A DNA stretch of 64,000 nucleotides. It comes from a virus. Below, one piece after another: positions 1-7,863 of the stretch (its first letter is position 1; the number at the start of each line of letters is the position of its first letter). The stretch is taken from positions 1 through 64,000 of IMG/VR virus record IMGVR_UViG_3300033149_004116; one strand, given 5' to 3'. A program made the position numbers and the translations under genes. A model generated the notes under the pieces. That model worked only from the letters and a program-made list of their open reading frames with translations. It was not told the origin of the DNA and did no database searches.

Positions 1-115
1 CCCGCCGTGCAGAATCCGAGGAGGGTGATAGCCGACTAGGTAGGATTTTTCCTCGGTCACGCACGGTTTCGGGTGCCGTCATAAAACCCACTCCGCTTTT
101 TCTTTTTTACAATCG
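1..115 (+). ncRNA. Structured region, possible 3' part of a noncoding RNA
   Basis: Two nested inverted repeats are visible: CCGTGC (5-10) with GCACGG (61-66), enclosing CCGAGGA (16-22) with TCCTCGG (50-56). A further G/C-rich stretch follows, and then a T-rich run at about 95-112 that would suit an archaeal terminator on the plus strand. No ORF fits. The 5' end would lie beyond the window edge. The strand is inferred only from the T-run. Confidence 0.4.
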
Positions 116-125
116 GAGCAAATCA

Positions 126-341
126 TCAATTTCGACTTCCGTAGGTAACTGCCAACTGCTTTAGTGAATCTATTTTGTAATAATTGATAGTTCCATGAAG
201 GGTGAATCGCTTACCGCATTTATCACAATGTGCAAAGACTACTACTTCATTCTCGCTATGTCCTTTCCATAGTGGGCGATCTAAATCATATTCATCGCTA
301 CCACAGTAGGGGCAGGTTATTTCTAATTCCGCGAATAGCAT
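126..341 (-). CDS. Small zinc-ribbon protein
   Basis: This 71-residue protein carries CPYC near residue 10 and CDKC near residue 40, which would form one four-Cys zinc ribbon. It closes the leftward gene array and sits 4 nt after the secreted protein upstream. Its role is unknown; such ribbons in viruses often bind nucleic acid or partner proteins. Confidence 0.65.
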   Translation of the reverse strand: MLFAELEITCPYCGSDEYDLDRPLWKGHSENEVVVFAHCDKCGKRFTLHGTINYYKIDSLKQLAVTYGSRN

Positions 342-345
342 AACA

Positions 346-756
346 TCATCCCATAAAGCTTGTTGCTACTCTAACAAATCTGATACCATCCATCAAATAT
401 GTCCGTATAACAGGCTTCATTCCTGATGGCTGAATTACTACCGTAACATAAGCTCTCCGAGGAACCCTTCTCACTCCCACACAAGTTCTGAAGTGTTCAC
501 TTCCATCTACTCTGGTTCTATGATATGCCTTGAGTTGTCCATTAATATAGACTTTGATGAATACATAACGGAGACGCCTTGTATTAGAATCAATTTGCCC
601 ATCAACGAGAACATATAGCCTACGATTTTGTCGGAATAAATAGATGTGGAAATATACAAGTCTTCCACTAGAGAAGGCTATGGGCAAAAACGTTCCCAAC
701 AAGCACAGACTCAATAAAATTAGAGCTGATGTTTTCTTTATTTTTTGTGAAATCAT
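346..756 (-). CDS. Predicted secreted protein with N-terminal signal peptide
   Basis: A basic N terminus (MISQKIKKT) leads into a hydrophobic stretch (ALILLSLCLLGTFLPIAF), a typical signal peptide. The rest, about 110 residues, is rich in Arg, Tyr and Val and looks all-beta. I start it at 756 because GGAGGAAGGAAG lies directly upstream; the longer reading from 777 would place that ribosome binding site inside the gene. A TATA-like box at 871-884 lies about 120 nt upstream. The product may sit at the cell surface or in the virion. No family is recognised. Confidence 0.6.
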   Translation of the reverse strand: MISQKIKKTSALILLSLCLLGTFLPIAFSSGRLVYFHIYLFRQNRRLYVLVDGQIDSNTRRLRYVFIKVYINGQLKAYHRTRVDGSEHFRTCVGVRRVPRRAYVTVVIQPSGMKPVIRTYLMDGIRFVRVATSFMG

Positions 757-870
757 CTTCCTTCCTCCATTAAACAAGTTCCCCCGTCATTTAGGTGGCA
801 CTTTCTGGGACACGTCTCAAAGTCAAATCCCCAAATCATACAGGTTTTCAACTCGTATTATCCTCCGCCC

Positions 871-884
871 CCAAATATTTAAAC
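871..884 (-). promoter_or_regulatory. TATA-type promoter for the secreted-protein gene
   Basis: The minus strand reads AGTTTAAATATTTGG, an archaeal TATA box in the gap between the phosphatase gene and the secreted-protein gene. It would start a transcript near 850, leaving a leader of roughly 90 nt. Confidence 0.4.
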
Positions 885-915
885 TTATCGGTCATAAAAA
901 ACGATGACACTAAAG

Positions 916-1449
916 CTAAATCGAATTGAACCACTTGGTCCACTCCTCCTTTTTCCATTCAAGCCATGAATCTAAATGAGAAATGGTGGCTCTTTTCTCC
1001 CTCTCATAAACCCAAACTGGTTTTGCCTGTTCCACAATCCATAGCCAAAATCCGTTCCAGTCAAATTTTTTCTTCTCCCCCTCCTTATGCTCCCTCAGTT
1101 TATTAAAGGATTTTACCCAATCGTAATGAACTATTGTCTGGGGACGCTTGGATTCTACAATTGAATAGGCTCTATTTAATGAGATATTATGCTTTAAATG
1201 AAGATAGATTGCCGCGAGGAATGGTGAACGATCCATACCTCCAAGACAGTGAAGTAGAATTCTATTTTTAAGCGTAGCAGACACTATCAATTTTCCCGTC
1301 TCTCTTAAAATTCTCATTACGGCATCCCACGTTCCACGATAGAAGGGTCTAACATCAATTACCAAATTAATTTTCTCCTTCCTCAAGAGTTCGGCGTTTT
1401 TTGCATCTACAAGATTCCCAACAGCAACTCTCTCATCTATCCAGTTCAA
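916..1449 (-). CDS. Dual-specificity (Cys-based) protein phosphatase
   Basis: The phosphatase signature C-x5-R is present as HCLGGMDRS, with catalytic Cys68 and Arg74. A general-acid region with IDVRP at about residues 31-35 precedes it, as in VH1/DSP-type enzymes. The family removes phosphate from Ser, Thr or Tyr on proteins, and sometimes from RNA 5' ends or lipids. The last 60 residues are Trp- and Lys-rich and not part of the core fold. The start is a TTG at 1449 behind AGGATGTGA. In a virus it could alter host signalling; the substrate is unknown. Confidence 0.75.
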   Translation of the reverse strand: MNWIDERVAVGNLVDAKNAELLRKEKINLVIDVRPFYRGTWDAVMRILRETGKLIVSATLKNRILLHCLGGMDRSPFLAAIYLHLKHNISLNRAYSIVESKRPQTIVHYDWVKSFNKLREHKEGEKKKFDWNGFWLWIVEQAKPVWVYEREKRATISHLDSWLEWKKEEWTKWFNSI

Positions 1450-1460
1450 AAAATCACATC

Positions 1461-2144
1461 CTATTTCTTTCTAATAAAAAGACACTCTGTATTTTTTACT
1501 ATTGATTTTTGATCTATCGTAGTAGTTTTCTTTGCCGACCATATCTTGACAAAATCGCGCGGGGCTGAATATTCTGAAATTAATACAGTATTATTTTCAC
1601 TCCAACTCCGCATTATATCCCAGAATTTTTTATGATCGAATGCTGGGAGATGAGAGTATCCCTCGACATTCTTATAGGGCGGATCACAATAAATTAACAT
1701 ATTCTGTGGAAACCAATTAGTATAATCCGTTTTAATAAATATTGCTCCTATAAGTTTTGATGCCTGTCTTAAAGCATTTCTATAAGCTTCATTAGAAAAA
1801 TCTCTTCCCTCCCCTCTAGCATATCCTCCCCATTTTTTGCCCCCATACGAGCAACCATAAGCTACAAATCCTCTCAGAGCTGGAGATACGTTCATCCCAT
1901 TTTTTATTTTATTATAAGTTTCTTCTGAAATATGACTTGGAGGTATCCAACCGTCCCGTAAACCGACCAAAAAAGATATTATGTCTTCATCCAAATCCGA
2001 TCCAATTCTAGGATTTCTCATATTTTCAAATACACTTCCTGCTCCTACAAATGGTTCAAGATATATTTGCTTTGGTTCTCTATACTGCTTTAAAATGTTT
2101 GAGATTCTTTTTCCAAATCTAACTTTTCCGCCCAGATATCTCAT
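1461..2144 (-). CDS. dam: DNA adenine N6-methyltransferase (Dam/D12 class)
   Basis: The enzyme transfers a methyl group from S-adenosylmethionine to adenine in DNA. The N terminus MRYLGGK is typical of D12 methylases. The SAM-binding motif EPFVGAGSVF is at about residues 30-40, and the catalytic DPPY tetrad is at 154-157. Its 227 residues are slightly short for the family (about 260-280). No cognate restriction enzyme is adjacent, so it is more likely an orphan methylase protecting viral DNA. The target site cannot be read from the sequence. Confidence 0.88.
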   Translation of the reverse strand: MRYLGGKVRFGKRISNILKQYREPKQIYLEPFVGAGSVFENMRNPRIGSDLDEDIISFLVGLRDGWIPPSHISEETYNKIKNGMNVSPALRGFVAYGCSYGGKKWGGYARGEGRDFSNEAYRNALRQASKLIGAIFIKTDYTNWFPQNMLIYCDPPYKNVEGYSHLPAFDHKKFWDIMRSWSENNTVLISEYSAPRDFVKIWSAKKTTTIDQKSIVKNTECLFIRKK

Positions 2145-2709
2145 CTACAACCCCCCAGGAACATATATCACTATACGGACAAGCAACGTGATATTTACAC
2201 GGAACTTCAATTATATCCATTATAACATTACACCAAGGATATTTATCTTTTATTTCGTTCTCTCTAAATTTTTGCTTTATTATAACATCATATAAAACTA
2301 CAGAACCAGCACAAGCAACATTCAAACATCTGACTTCCCCTTGCATAGGCATCATAACTTTTCTAGTAATTTTTAAAATTTCCTTTGGAATGCCCGAATC
2401 TTCCGCTCCTAATATTATTAGAGGTTCTTTGCCCCATACAAAATTTTCCAATGATTCCGCATCATCATCCAATTCTACTGAGACCGCATTTTGTCCTTTA
2501 ATCATTTCCTTTAATTTTTCTATTGTTATAATTTTCAACTTTTGATAGGGTTCTTTTTCCAAATACATTTTCTTCTTGATATCCTTGGGAATGACATAAT
2601 CGTTATCAGGTATTATGAAAAATTTGTCAATTCCAAAGCCTTCAGCAGTTCTAAATAATGCCCAAATATTCCTCCAATATTTCACATTAACCATCGCTAC
2701 AGACGCCAT
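2119..2709 (-). CDS. SpoU/TrmH-type RNA 2'-O-methyltransferase
   Basis: The three SPOUT motifs are visible: an N-terminal N-I-W-A-L-F-R-T-A segment, then IILGAEDSGIP, then MPMQGEVRCLNVACAG. These form the trefoil-knot SAM site that methylates ribose in tRNA or rRNA. The C terminus adds a Cys/His-rich tail (CKYHVACPYSDIC), which is unusual and might bind zinc. I prefer the ATG at 2709, after the upstream stop and behind GTGAG, to the longer reading from 2748 that overlaps the preceding gene. Its 3' end overlaps the adenine methylase by 26 nt. Confidence 0.82.
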   Translation of the reverse strand: MASVAMVNVKYWRNIWALFRTAEGFGIDKFFIIPDNDYVIPKDIKKKMYLEKEPYQKLKIITIEKLKEMIKGQNAVSVELDDDAESLENFVWGKEPLIILGAEDSGIPKEILKITRKVMMPMQGEVRCLNVACAGSVVLYDVIIKQKFRENEIKDKYPWCNVIMDIIEVPCKYHVACPYSDICSWGVVDEISGRKS

Positions 2710-2728
2710 TTTCTCACTTTCTATGTTT

Positions 2729-2953
2729 TTATTCAACATAATCATCATAAATTGTTATTCTCCAATTTCGTCTTTCCACGTCAGGCGTGCCTTTATGGTC
2801 TTTCATTGCGTTTGGAATTGGGGCTTCTACGATAACACTACCTTCTCCTTTTTCGTCAATAAATGTTAATAATTCATCCAGACTTTCGATTTCTATTTCG
2901 TTCCGAGATCTCCAATTACTAGCGCGCCTTACATAAAACTTCATTTTATTCAT
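2729..2953 (-). CDS. Hypothetical protein
   Basis: A 74-residue acidic protein with a predicted beta-alpha-beta pattern, ending W-R-I-T-I-Y-D-D-Y. A strong AGGAGGTGATA precedes the ATG at 2953. It is tightly linked to the SpoU gene. No family is recognised. Confidence 0.6.
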   Translation of the reverse strand: MNKMKFYVRRASNWRSRNEIEIESLDELLTFIDEKGEGSVIVEAPIPNAMKDHKGTPDVERRNWRITIYDDYVE

Positions 2954-2970
2954 TATCACCTCCTAATTTT

Positions 2971-3207
2971 TTATCCCTCAATCGGATAATATCGAACTTC
3001 AACCTCGTCTATTCTGACAAGTTGAAAGTTTGGATATTTTGGATACATTCTTTCCCTGACGATTCTTGCCATCGACCTCAATCCTCCAATTCCCCACATT
3101 TCAAATTCCAGTATTTTTCCAGAGTAGATATTTCTCATTTTAATGAGATATTTTTTGAACTCTATCCAACTACATCCAAAATCTGATGGATATTTTGATT
3201 CATACAT
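2971..3207 (-). CDS. Hypothetical protein
   Basis: A 78-residue soluble protein of mixed charge with no recognisable motif. It sits in register in the operon with a short spacer on each side. Confidence 0.5.
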   Translation of the reverse strand: MYESKYPSDFGCSWIEFKKYLIKMRNIYSGKILEFEMWGIGGLRSMARIVRERMYPKYPNFQLVRIDEVEVRYYPIEG

Positions 3208-3223
3208 ATCATCACTCTTGTGA

Positions 3224-3511
3224 TTAGATTATAACTTCTAACAAATCCTCCTCGGGCATTATTCCAATCAATTTGTCTCTTTCGTCCGATTTTGGAAGCA
3301 TTTTAACTTGAAGTAAAATTCTACACGATCTCCATCTTTTTCCTCTCACTTTTTTCATCAAAAGTTTAAAGTGTTCCCAAAACAAATCTTTGACATATTT
3401 TTCTGTATCCATACTAATTAAAGCCAATTTTGATAATTCTAATACAGTACCATACGACGATATTTCTTTCTCCAATTTTCTCTTCTCTATTCTCCTTTCC
3501 AGTCTCATCAT
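3224..3511 (-). CDS. Hypothetical basic protein
   Basis: A 95-residue protein with a Lys/Arg/Glu-rich N terminus (RLERRIEKRKLEKE) predicted to be helical. Its ATG overlaps the stop of the 32-codon ORF just upstream (ATGATGA), which indicates translational coupling. Confidence 0.55.
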   Translation of the reverse strand: MMRLERRIEKRKLEKEISSYGTVLELSKLALISMDTEKYVKDLFWEHFKLLMKKVRGKRWRSCRILLQVKMLPKSDERDKLIGIMPEEDLLEVII

Positions 3512-3606
3512 CGTCGCCTCATCATCTCTTCAATCCAAAGAAGTCTCCTATCGAAATCTTGTAACATTTCAATAATAATTTTCATCTTCTCTTCTACATC
3601 CATCAT
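3508..3606 (-). CDS. Micro-ORF, 32 residues, helical
   Basis: An open frame starts at tandem ATGs (3606 or 3603) and ends in a TGA that overlaps the next gene's start by 4 nt. The product is charged and amphipathic (MKIIIEMLQDFDRRLLWIEEMM) and likely one helix. The stop-start overlap and the lack of another gene here support it. Confidence 0.5.
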   Translation of the reverse strand: MMDVEEKMKIIIEMLQDFDRRLLWIEEMMRRR

Positions 3607-3624
3607 CTATATAGCACAACTCCG

Positions 3625-3819
3625 TTATTTATTCCTCGATTTGAAGTATTTCCAAACCTCTTTGGCTGAATAATAAGGTTTATATGGTATCTTATAAATA
3701 TTTGGAAGAACAGGATGCCGAATTGAATTATTAGTTTTTCTATTTGTCAAAACAAAACTAACCGCTCGCATTTTGGGAAAATCTGGAGGAACTTTGCCCT
3801 CGTCTCCCTCTCTTCTCAA
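3625..3819 (-). CDS. Hypothetical basic protein
   Basis: A 64-residue Pro-, Lys- and Tyr-rich protein with no recognised domain. It follows the membrane metalloprotease-like gene with a 2-nt gap. Confidence 0.5.
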   Translation of the reverse strand: MRREGDEGKVPPDFPKMRAVSFVLTNRKTNNSIRHPVLPNIYKIPYKPYYSAKEVWKYFKSRNK

Positions 3820-3821
3820 AT

Positions 3822-4265
3822 TTATTCGCCCATGCTTAATTTAGAAATCAATTTTTTACTTGTCAGAAGACTCCACGCTATTGATATCGTCATAGCTATT
3901 ATGAAGAATATCGTGTTATATTTCCAGAGCCAATCGTTCATATATGTCGTTCCCTCAACAAGTCCGTAGGCAAATTGAACCCATCCAAAGACTCTCCAAA
4001 TTATTCTATCCTCATCGTCTTCTTCAAAATACCAAAGAAAAAGACAAAGAAGGGCTGACAACAATCCTCCAGCATAAGCAACTATTATCATAGAAAAGTA
4101 AGGAACTGTTAAAGTTGGAACAGTATATAATGCCTCCCAGCTAGCCATAATATGTCCCTGTCCACCCAATAATATGAGTGTGAAAAGATGTGCAAATTCG
4201 TGAACACAACTGATCAAAATTAATTTCAAGAACAGACTTATTACAAAATCTCTATATTCTAACAT
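3822..4265 (-). CDS. Membrane protein with HExxH motif, M50-like
   Basis: About four hydrophobic segments are visible. The first carries HEFAH at residues 22-26, the zinc-binding HExxH of membrane metallopeptidases. A late N-D pair (YMNDW) after an acidic loop could supply a third ligand. At 147 residues it is smaller than site-2 proteases, and it lacks their usual LDG motif. It may cleave a host or viral membrane protein, or it may only share the fold. It overlaps the zinc-ribbon gene upstream by 14 nt. Confidence 0.5.
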   Translation of the reverse strand: MLEYRDFVISLFLKLILISCVHEFAHLFTLILLGGQGHIMASWEALYTVPTLTVPYFSMIIVAYAGGLLSALLCLFLWYFEEDDEDRIIWRVFGWVQFAYGLVEGTTYMNDWLWKYNTIFFIIAMTISIAWSLLTSKKLISKLSMGE

Positions 4266-4455
4266 TATTTCTCCTCCTCAACTTTAATACACATTTTTCA
4301 CAAACGGGCAAATAGTCGGGAACATATTTTCTAAATCCTCTAGTCAACAAATATTTTATATGTCTTCCGATCCACTCAAAATATGTCTCATTATTGTATT
4401 CTCTTATTGCATATTTTTGATTGTATATTTTACTTCCACAAAGAATACATCTCAT
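4252..4455 (-). CDS. Zinc-ribbon protein
   Basis: A 67-residue protein with CILC at residues 3-6 and CEKC near residue 53, giving one four-Cys zinc site around a Tyr- and Arg-rich centre. The basic tail RRRNNVR suggests nucleic-acid contact. Function is unknown. Confidence 0.6.
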   Translation of the reverse strand: MRCILCGSKIYNQKYAIREYNNETYFEWIGRHIKYLLTRGFRKYVPDYLPVCEKCVLKLRRRNNVRI

Positions 4456-4476
4456 TTAAGTTTCCTCTTTAATCTT

Positions 4477-4611
4477 CTATTTTAGAATCTTTAAATGAAC
4501 GAGATTGAGATTGAATCTTCTTGCCCAATATTGGATAACTTCTTTTAATTGATTTAATTCAATTTCTGTCGGTTCATATGTTAGTAACAACTCTAGTTCA
4601 TATTTTTTCAT
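4477..4611 (-). CDS. Hypothetical 44-residue protein
   Basis: The open frame starts at the ATG at 4611 behind AGGTGAG and ends at TAG 4477. The N-terminal half is predicted helical and the sequence ends RRFNLNLVHLKILK. It fills an otherwise empty gap and shows coding-like composition. Confidence 0.5.
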   Translation of the reverse strand: MKKYELELLLTYEPTEIELNQLKEVIQYWARRFNLNLVHLKILK

Positions 4612-4622
4612 TTCTTTCTCAC

Positions 4623-4886
4623 CTATATCTTTGGCTTCGAACAACCAAAAGACTTCCTAAGAATCTCAACCAAACTCATCAAAGTCTTAACAAGATGCTC
4701 TAAGTTCACTTTTTTACTGTCAACGATAATAAAAAATTCCCCCGAATCTGTTAATCTAGCTATTTCTAAGTTCTGTGCTGTTTCATTATCTCTCATGTAG
4801 AATACAACATCCATAGATGCTGGAGTTGCAGAAAAACACGTTTCATTTGCTTCAGTTTGTTTCTTTTCGACTCTTCGATCTTTCAT
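4623..4886 (-). CDS. Hypothetical protein
   Basis: An 87-residue protein starting at the ATG at 4886, behind AGGTGGAAAGAAG. A longer in-frame reading from 4970 is rejected because that stretch encodes a zinc ribbon in another frame, whose TGA overlaps this ATG. The core (VVFYMRDNET... FFIIVDSKKVN) looks like a small beta-rich domain followed by a helix. Confidence 0.55.
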   Translation of the reverse strand: MKDRRVEKKQTEANETCFSATPASMDVVFYMRDNETAQNLEIARLTDSGEFFIIVDSKKVNLEHLVKTLMSLVEILRKSFGCSKPKI

Positions 4887-4987
4887 TCTTCTTTCCACCT
4901 GTGTCCACATTCCAAACATATATAATAATTGTATTCTTCTCTGATTCTGTATCCCCCACAACTTGGGCATTTTATTAAAGTTTGCAT
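4883..4987 (-). CDS. Mini zinc-ribbon protein, 34 residues
   Basis: The frame starts at the ATG at 4987 behind AGAGGTAG. It encodes a four-Cys ribbon with CPSC near residue 7 and CLEC near residue 24, ending GHRWKEE. The ATGA overlap with the next gene supports it. It is a rubredoxin-like knuckle without other domains. Confidence 0.6.
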   Translation of the reverse strand: MQTLIKCPSCGGYRIREEYNYYICLECGHRWKEE

Positions 4988-4996
4988 TATTTCTTT

Positions 4997-5737
4997 CTAC
5001 CTCTTAATTTGAATTTGTATGTTACCAAGTTTTTCTAAACAATTAGAAACATAAAACATTTTTAAAGATTCTCTAATTAAATCTTCTTTACATTTTTCAC
5101 AGAGTGAGACACGATAAAAATTATACCATGTTACATCATATTTAGGTACTTTACATCTAATGCAGGTAAAATATTTAGTTAATAAATTTGAAATTTTATT
5201 TTTATTTTTCATAATCATTCGTAAAGCGTTTCTCAACAAATCTAAACTTTCATAGTTCTCTGAAAAATAAATTCCTGGCGGATACGTATTTGCTTCAAAA
5301 TTTTCATCTAGATTTAAGTCTTTTAAAACTTGCCACATAATTTTTGAATTTTCTGATGAGAGAGAAATAACATATTTGGAATTATATAAATAATGTAAAT
5401 GAATGCTCCATCTAATTCCTCCCCCCGAAGAGAATATTCTGCCTCGCCTCAAGTGTCCCAATTCTTCATATATCACTCTGTTAATTTCAAAATCTAAGCA
5501 CTGACCATTCATATATTTGAAACATTTTTCTTTTTTACAATCATTTCCATTAATGGGACATTTATTGGTAAAAGGATAGTATTTTATGGCAACTGTTGCA
5601 GATATATACTCCGAAGCGTTTGAATTTGATATAGTTAATGAACGAATATATTCCTCAAATTCTTGCATTTTAGTTCCCCTGTAAAGGTTCGTAATACGCT
5701 TTAAATCTTTATATTTTTTAATTTTTCTTGTTACCAT
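4997..5737 (-). CDS. Cys-rich protein of unknown function
   Basis: This 246-residue protein has two Cys clusters. One, near residues 60-80, reads C-P-I-N-G-N-D-C then C then C; the other, in the last quarter, is CIRC followed by CEKC. The second looks like a zinc ribbon, while the first resembles Cys groups that hold zinc or an iron-sulfur cluster. Between them is a long mixed alpha/beta region. No family is recognised. Confidence 0.6.
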   Translation of the reverse strand: MVTRKIKKYKDLKRITNLYRGTKMQEFEEYIRSLTISNSNASEYISATVAIKYYPFTNKCPINGNDCKKEKCFKYMNGQCLDFEINRVIYEELGHLRRGRIFSSGGGIRWSIHLHYLYNSKYVISLSSENSKIMWQVLKDLNLDENFEANTYPPGIYFSENYESLDLLRNALRMIMKNKNKISNLLTKYFTCIRCKVPKYDVTWYNFYRVSLCEKCKEDLIRESLKMFYVSNCLEKLGNIQIQIKR

Positions 5738-5741
5738 TATT

Positions 5742-5981
5742 TCATTCTCCCGCCAAACTTAAATAGAAAATATAAACCGAAAAGATAAATCCTACACACA
5801 ATATACCTACAAAAAAATAAAGCAAAATAGCTCCTACCGCTAATAACCAGACATTTTGATTTATAGCTCCTTGAAGGAGGAGATCAATTATTTTCCAGAT
5901 TAAAAGTCCGCTTACTATCATACCTCCTGCTCCACCCAATATTGTAAATGTTCTAATAAACATATTTTTCCAATTCATCAT
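5742..5981 (-). CDS. Small membrane protein, two TM segments
   Basis: A 79-residue protein with two hydrophobic stretches, one around GGAGGMIVSGLLIWKIIDLL and one around LLAVGAILLYFFVGILCVGF. No enzyme motif is present. Confidence 0.55.
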   Translation of the reverse strand: MMNWKNMFIRTFTILGGAGGMIVSGLLIWKIIDLLLQGAINQNVWLLAVGAILLYFFVGILCVGFIFSVYIFYLSLAGE

Positions 5982-6175
5982 AACTTCCTCCTCCTAGTTG
6001 GAGATATGGGGATAAAAACTATTGGAACCATTCTCCTTCCAACTTTACGGAGAGCGTTCGTCCACTTCCCCCTCCATCTCCCCTTTTTATCCAACACTTT
6101 TTCTAGCAATCTTCTCCTCTCCCATTGCATTCCATATCTCCAGAACGGGTCATTAACCCATTTATATTTTCTCAT
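5978..6175 (-). CDS. Hypothetical basic protein
   Basis: A 65-residue Arg/Trp-rich protein (KGRWRGKWTNALRKVGRR) whose stop overlaps the next start by 4 nt. A TATA-like TATATA lies about 35 nt upstream at 6206-6213, so a new transcript may begin here. Confidence 0.5.
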   Translation of the reverse strand: MRKYKWVNDPFWRYGMQWERRRLLEKVLDKKGRWRGKWTNALRKVGRRMVPIVFIPISPTRRRKL

Positions 6176-6205
6176 CCCGCCCCCATCTAAAACATTCTCT
6201 CGTAG

Positions 6206-6213
6206 TATATATA
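6206..6213 (-). promoter_or_regulatory. Possible TATA box
   Basis: The minus strand reads AATCTATATATACT here, 30-37 nt ahead of the ATG at 6175. The spacing suits a short-leader archaeal transcript. Confidence 0.3.
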
Positions 6214-6271
6214 GATTTTGGTGTTATCATTTGTTGTTTCTAAACCTATAATTTTCATTTCATTTTGCCTC

Positions 6272-6490
6272 CTATATTTGAATTCTCTCCGCCTCAATTT
6301 TCAATTTTGGATCGTGCTTTGTCTTTATTTTTGGAGAGAAATAAATAATATCTAAAACGTCGTGTTTGATTGTCAATAAATCAGATATATGACTGTCTCT
6401 CGTAACAATTAATGAAGAAGACTTTAATTCCTCGACTCTGTTATTTATCTTTCTAACAATTTCCCATAGCAATTTTCTTTCCTCTTTCAT
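6272..6490 (-). CDS. Hypothetical protein
   Basis: A 72-residue protein with a helical N-terminal half and a Lys-rich tail. It overlaps the winged-helix gene upstream by 38 nt in a different frame, and no motif is recognised. Confidence 0.5.
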   Translation of the reverse strand: MKEERKLLWEIVRKINNRVEELKSSSLIVTRDSHISDLLTIKHDVLDIIYFSPKIKTKHDPKLKIEAERIQI

Positions 6491-6827
6491 TTCTCCCCAC
6501 TCTGTGATGGTCGAAAGTTGCTACATATTTTTCAGCTCTTTCCCTTCTAAGTTGATGGGCGATATCCCAAGCTTCTTGTGAAAAACGAACCTCATGTGTG
6601 TTTATTCCTGTGCCTCTTTTTATGCCCTTTTTTGTGTCTCCTCTTATTTCAGACCAACGCCGTCTAAAGAACACAATCAATCCGAGAGATTCAAGATGTT
6701 TGATGGCTTCAAAATCTTCTTTGTTCATACGAGCCGATTGAACTCTCCCTCGATGATCTACCAGACAAGTTTCCAAATAGAGGAGGAGAGATTTTTCAGT
6801 TTTTGTTAAATCTTCACATTTAATCAT
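6453..6827 (-). CDS. Winged-helix DNA-binding protein
   Basis: The 124 residues begin with a helix (LTKTEKSLLLYLE), then a helix pair that includes EAIKHLESLGLIVFFRRRW, and a basic wing. This is the layout of MarR/ArsR-like winged helices. It lies directly after the sliding-clamp gene with a 2-nt gap, so it is probably co-expressed with replication functions. The assignment rests on predicted helix pattern only. Confidence 0.5.
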   Translation of the reverse strand: MIKCEDLTKTEKSLLLYLETCLVDHRGRVQSARMNKEDFEAIKHLESLGLIVFFRRRWSEIRGDTKKGIKRGTGINTHEVRFSQEAWDIAHQLRRERAEKYVATFDHHRVGRNERGKKIAMGNC

Positions 6828-6829
6828 TA

Positions 6830-7693
6830 TTAACGCCCATTAAGTATCATCGGAGCCAACCAAAATTCCATCTGTATGTCTTCCCTCTCACCAATAATAT
6901 GAAGTGGCATATTTTCGCTATATTTAAATGTTAAAGTATCAAAATATTTCTTTGCTCTTTTAAGGAAGGAAAGAATGTACGATGGAGCATAACTGCTCAA
7001 TATTTTTGATTCTCTCTCGAAAATATCTGCCGATATAAGAGGATTATATTCAGTAGTATATCCCTCTAATGGTTCAAATATTTCTTCTATCTTAATTGGA
7101 TTCCAACTATCTCCCGTCTCCCAAGCAATTTTAACTCTGCTTTTTTCGCGGTGAGAATGTTCTGGAATATATTTTTCTACTATCATTTTTATATTATTCG
7201 TATCTTCATTTGCATATTTGAAAACTTTTAATATCGCCTCAGTAAGAATGTCAAATTTTGTAGTATAATTTAACTTGGGCGCGGGAATTTCTTGAGCGTC
7301 TGCGCGACGAGGTTCTAGTTTAAACCAAGAGGACAAACCTCTTTTACTTTTAAATATAATTTTTTCATCATCATCATAAGAAATTGATACTGGATATAAT
7401 AATGGCAATTTATAATGTGTATCAAATTCTTTAATGGTATATTCTCCATCAGGAATTAATTTAGAGTTTGGAAATGAAAAAGAGTATAAAGATACGTGAT
7501 CGGGGGTCATCCCCTCAATTTTAACTCGCTTTCCATGAATACATATTTTTATCATTTCATTATCGTTAAAATTTCCATATTTTGATTTAACAAATTCCCC
7601 CAAAACAGTAAAAGGTAGAATGTGAGTATTCCAATAGAATGGAATAAGAGGATTGTTTTTGTCTGAAGGTATTTTAACAATTGCTTCTGCCAT
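6830..7693 (-). CDS. pcn: PCNA-like DNA sliding clamp (divergent)
   Basis: PCNA is the ring that tethers polymerase, ligase and nucleases to DNA. The family signature GMDPSHV is recognisable as GMTPDHVSL at about residues 60-70. The C terminus shows the PCNA ending ENMPLHIIG then FWLAPMI. The length, 287 residues, exceeds the usual 245-250, with extra sequence near the middle (EPRRADAQE). A GAGGAG site precedes the ATG. It stands between a wHTH gene and small ORFs, 2 kb from the MCM-like gene. Similarity is to sequence patterns I recognise, not a search. Confidence 0.78.
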   Translation of the reverse strand: MAEAIVKIPSDKNNPLIPFYWNTHILPFTVLGEFVKSKYGNFNDNEMIKICIHGKRVKIEGMTPDHVSLYSFSFPNSKLIPDGEYTIKEFDTHYKLPLLYPVSISYDDDEKIIFKSKRGLSSWFKLEPRRADAQEIPAPKLNYTTKFDILTEAILKVFKYANEDTNNIKMIVEKYIPEHSHREKSRVKIAWETGDSWNPIKIEEIFEPLEGYTTEYNPLISADIFERESKILSSYAPSYILSFLKRAKKYFDTLTFKYSENMPLHIIGEREDIQMEFWLAPMILNGR

Positions 7694-7697
7694 TTTC

Positions 7698-7862
7698 TCA
7701 TTCTCCTCGAATTATTATTTTAATATTTTCTGGTCTTCCTTCAAATTCATTTTTTGGAAGATATAAATTTAAAATCATACTTCCATCCTTCAATTGAAAT
7801 CGGAAGTAGTTTTTTGTTTCAGCATAAAGAGGAACTACAATTTCTTTTTCCGTTTCATTCAT
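7698..7862 (-). CDS. Hypothetical 54-residue protein
   Basis: I choose the ATG at 7862 behind GGGAGG because the longer reading from 7913 overlaps the coding end of the upstream gene. The sequence is acidic and beta-prone (FRFQLKDGSMILNLYLP). It follows the clamp in the operon order with unknown role. Confidence 0.5.
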   Translation of the reverse strand: MNETEKEIVVPLYAETKNYFRFQLKDGSMILNLYLPKNEFEGRPENIKIIIRGE

Positions 7863-7863
7863 C

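Noticed and set aside
6187-6258. A 23-codon minus-strand frame
   Set aside because: It spans a TATA-like box at the spacing expected for the gene at 6175 and has no good ribosome binding site of its own.
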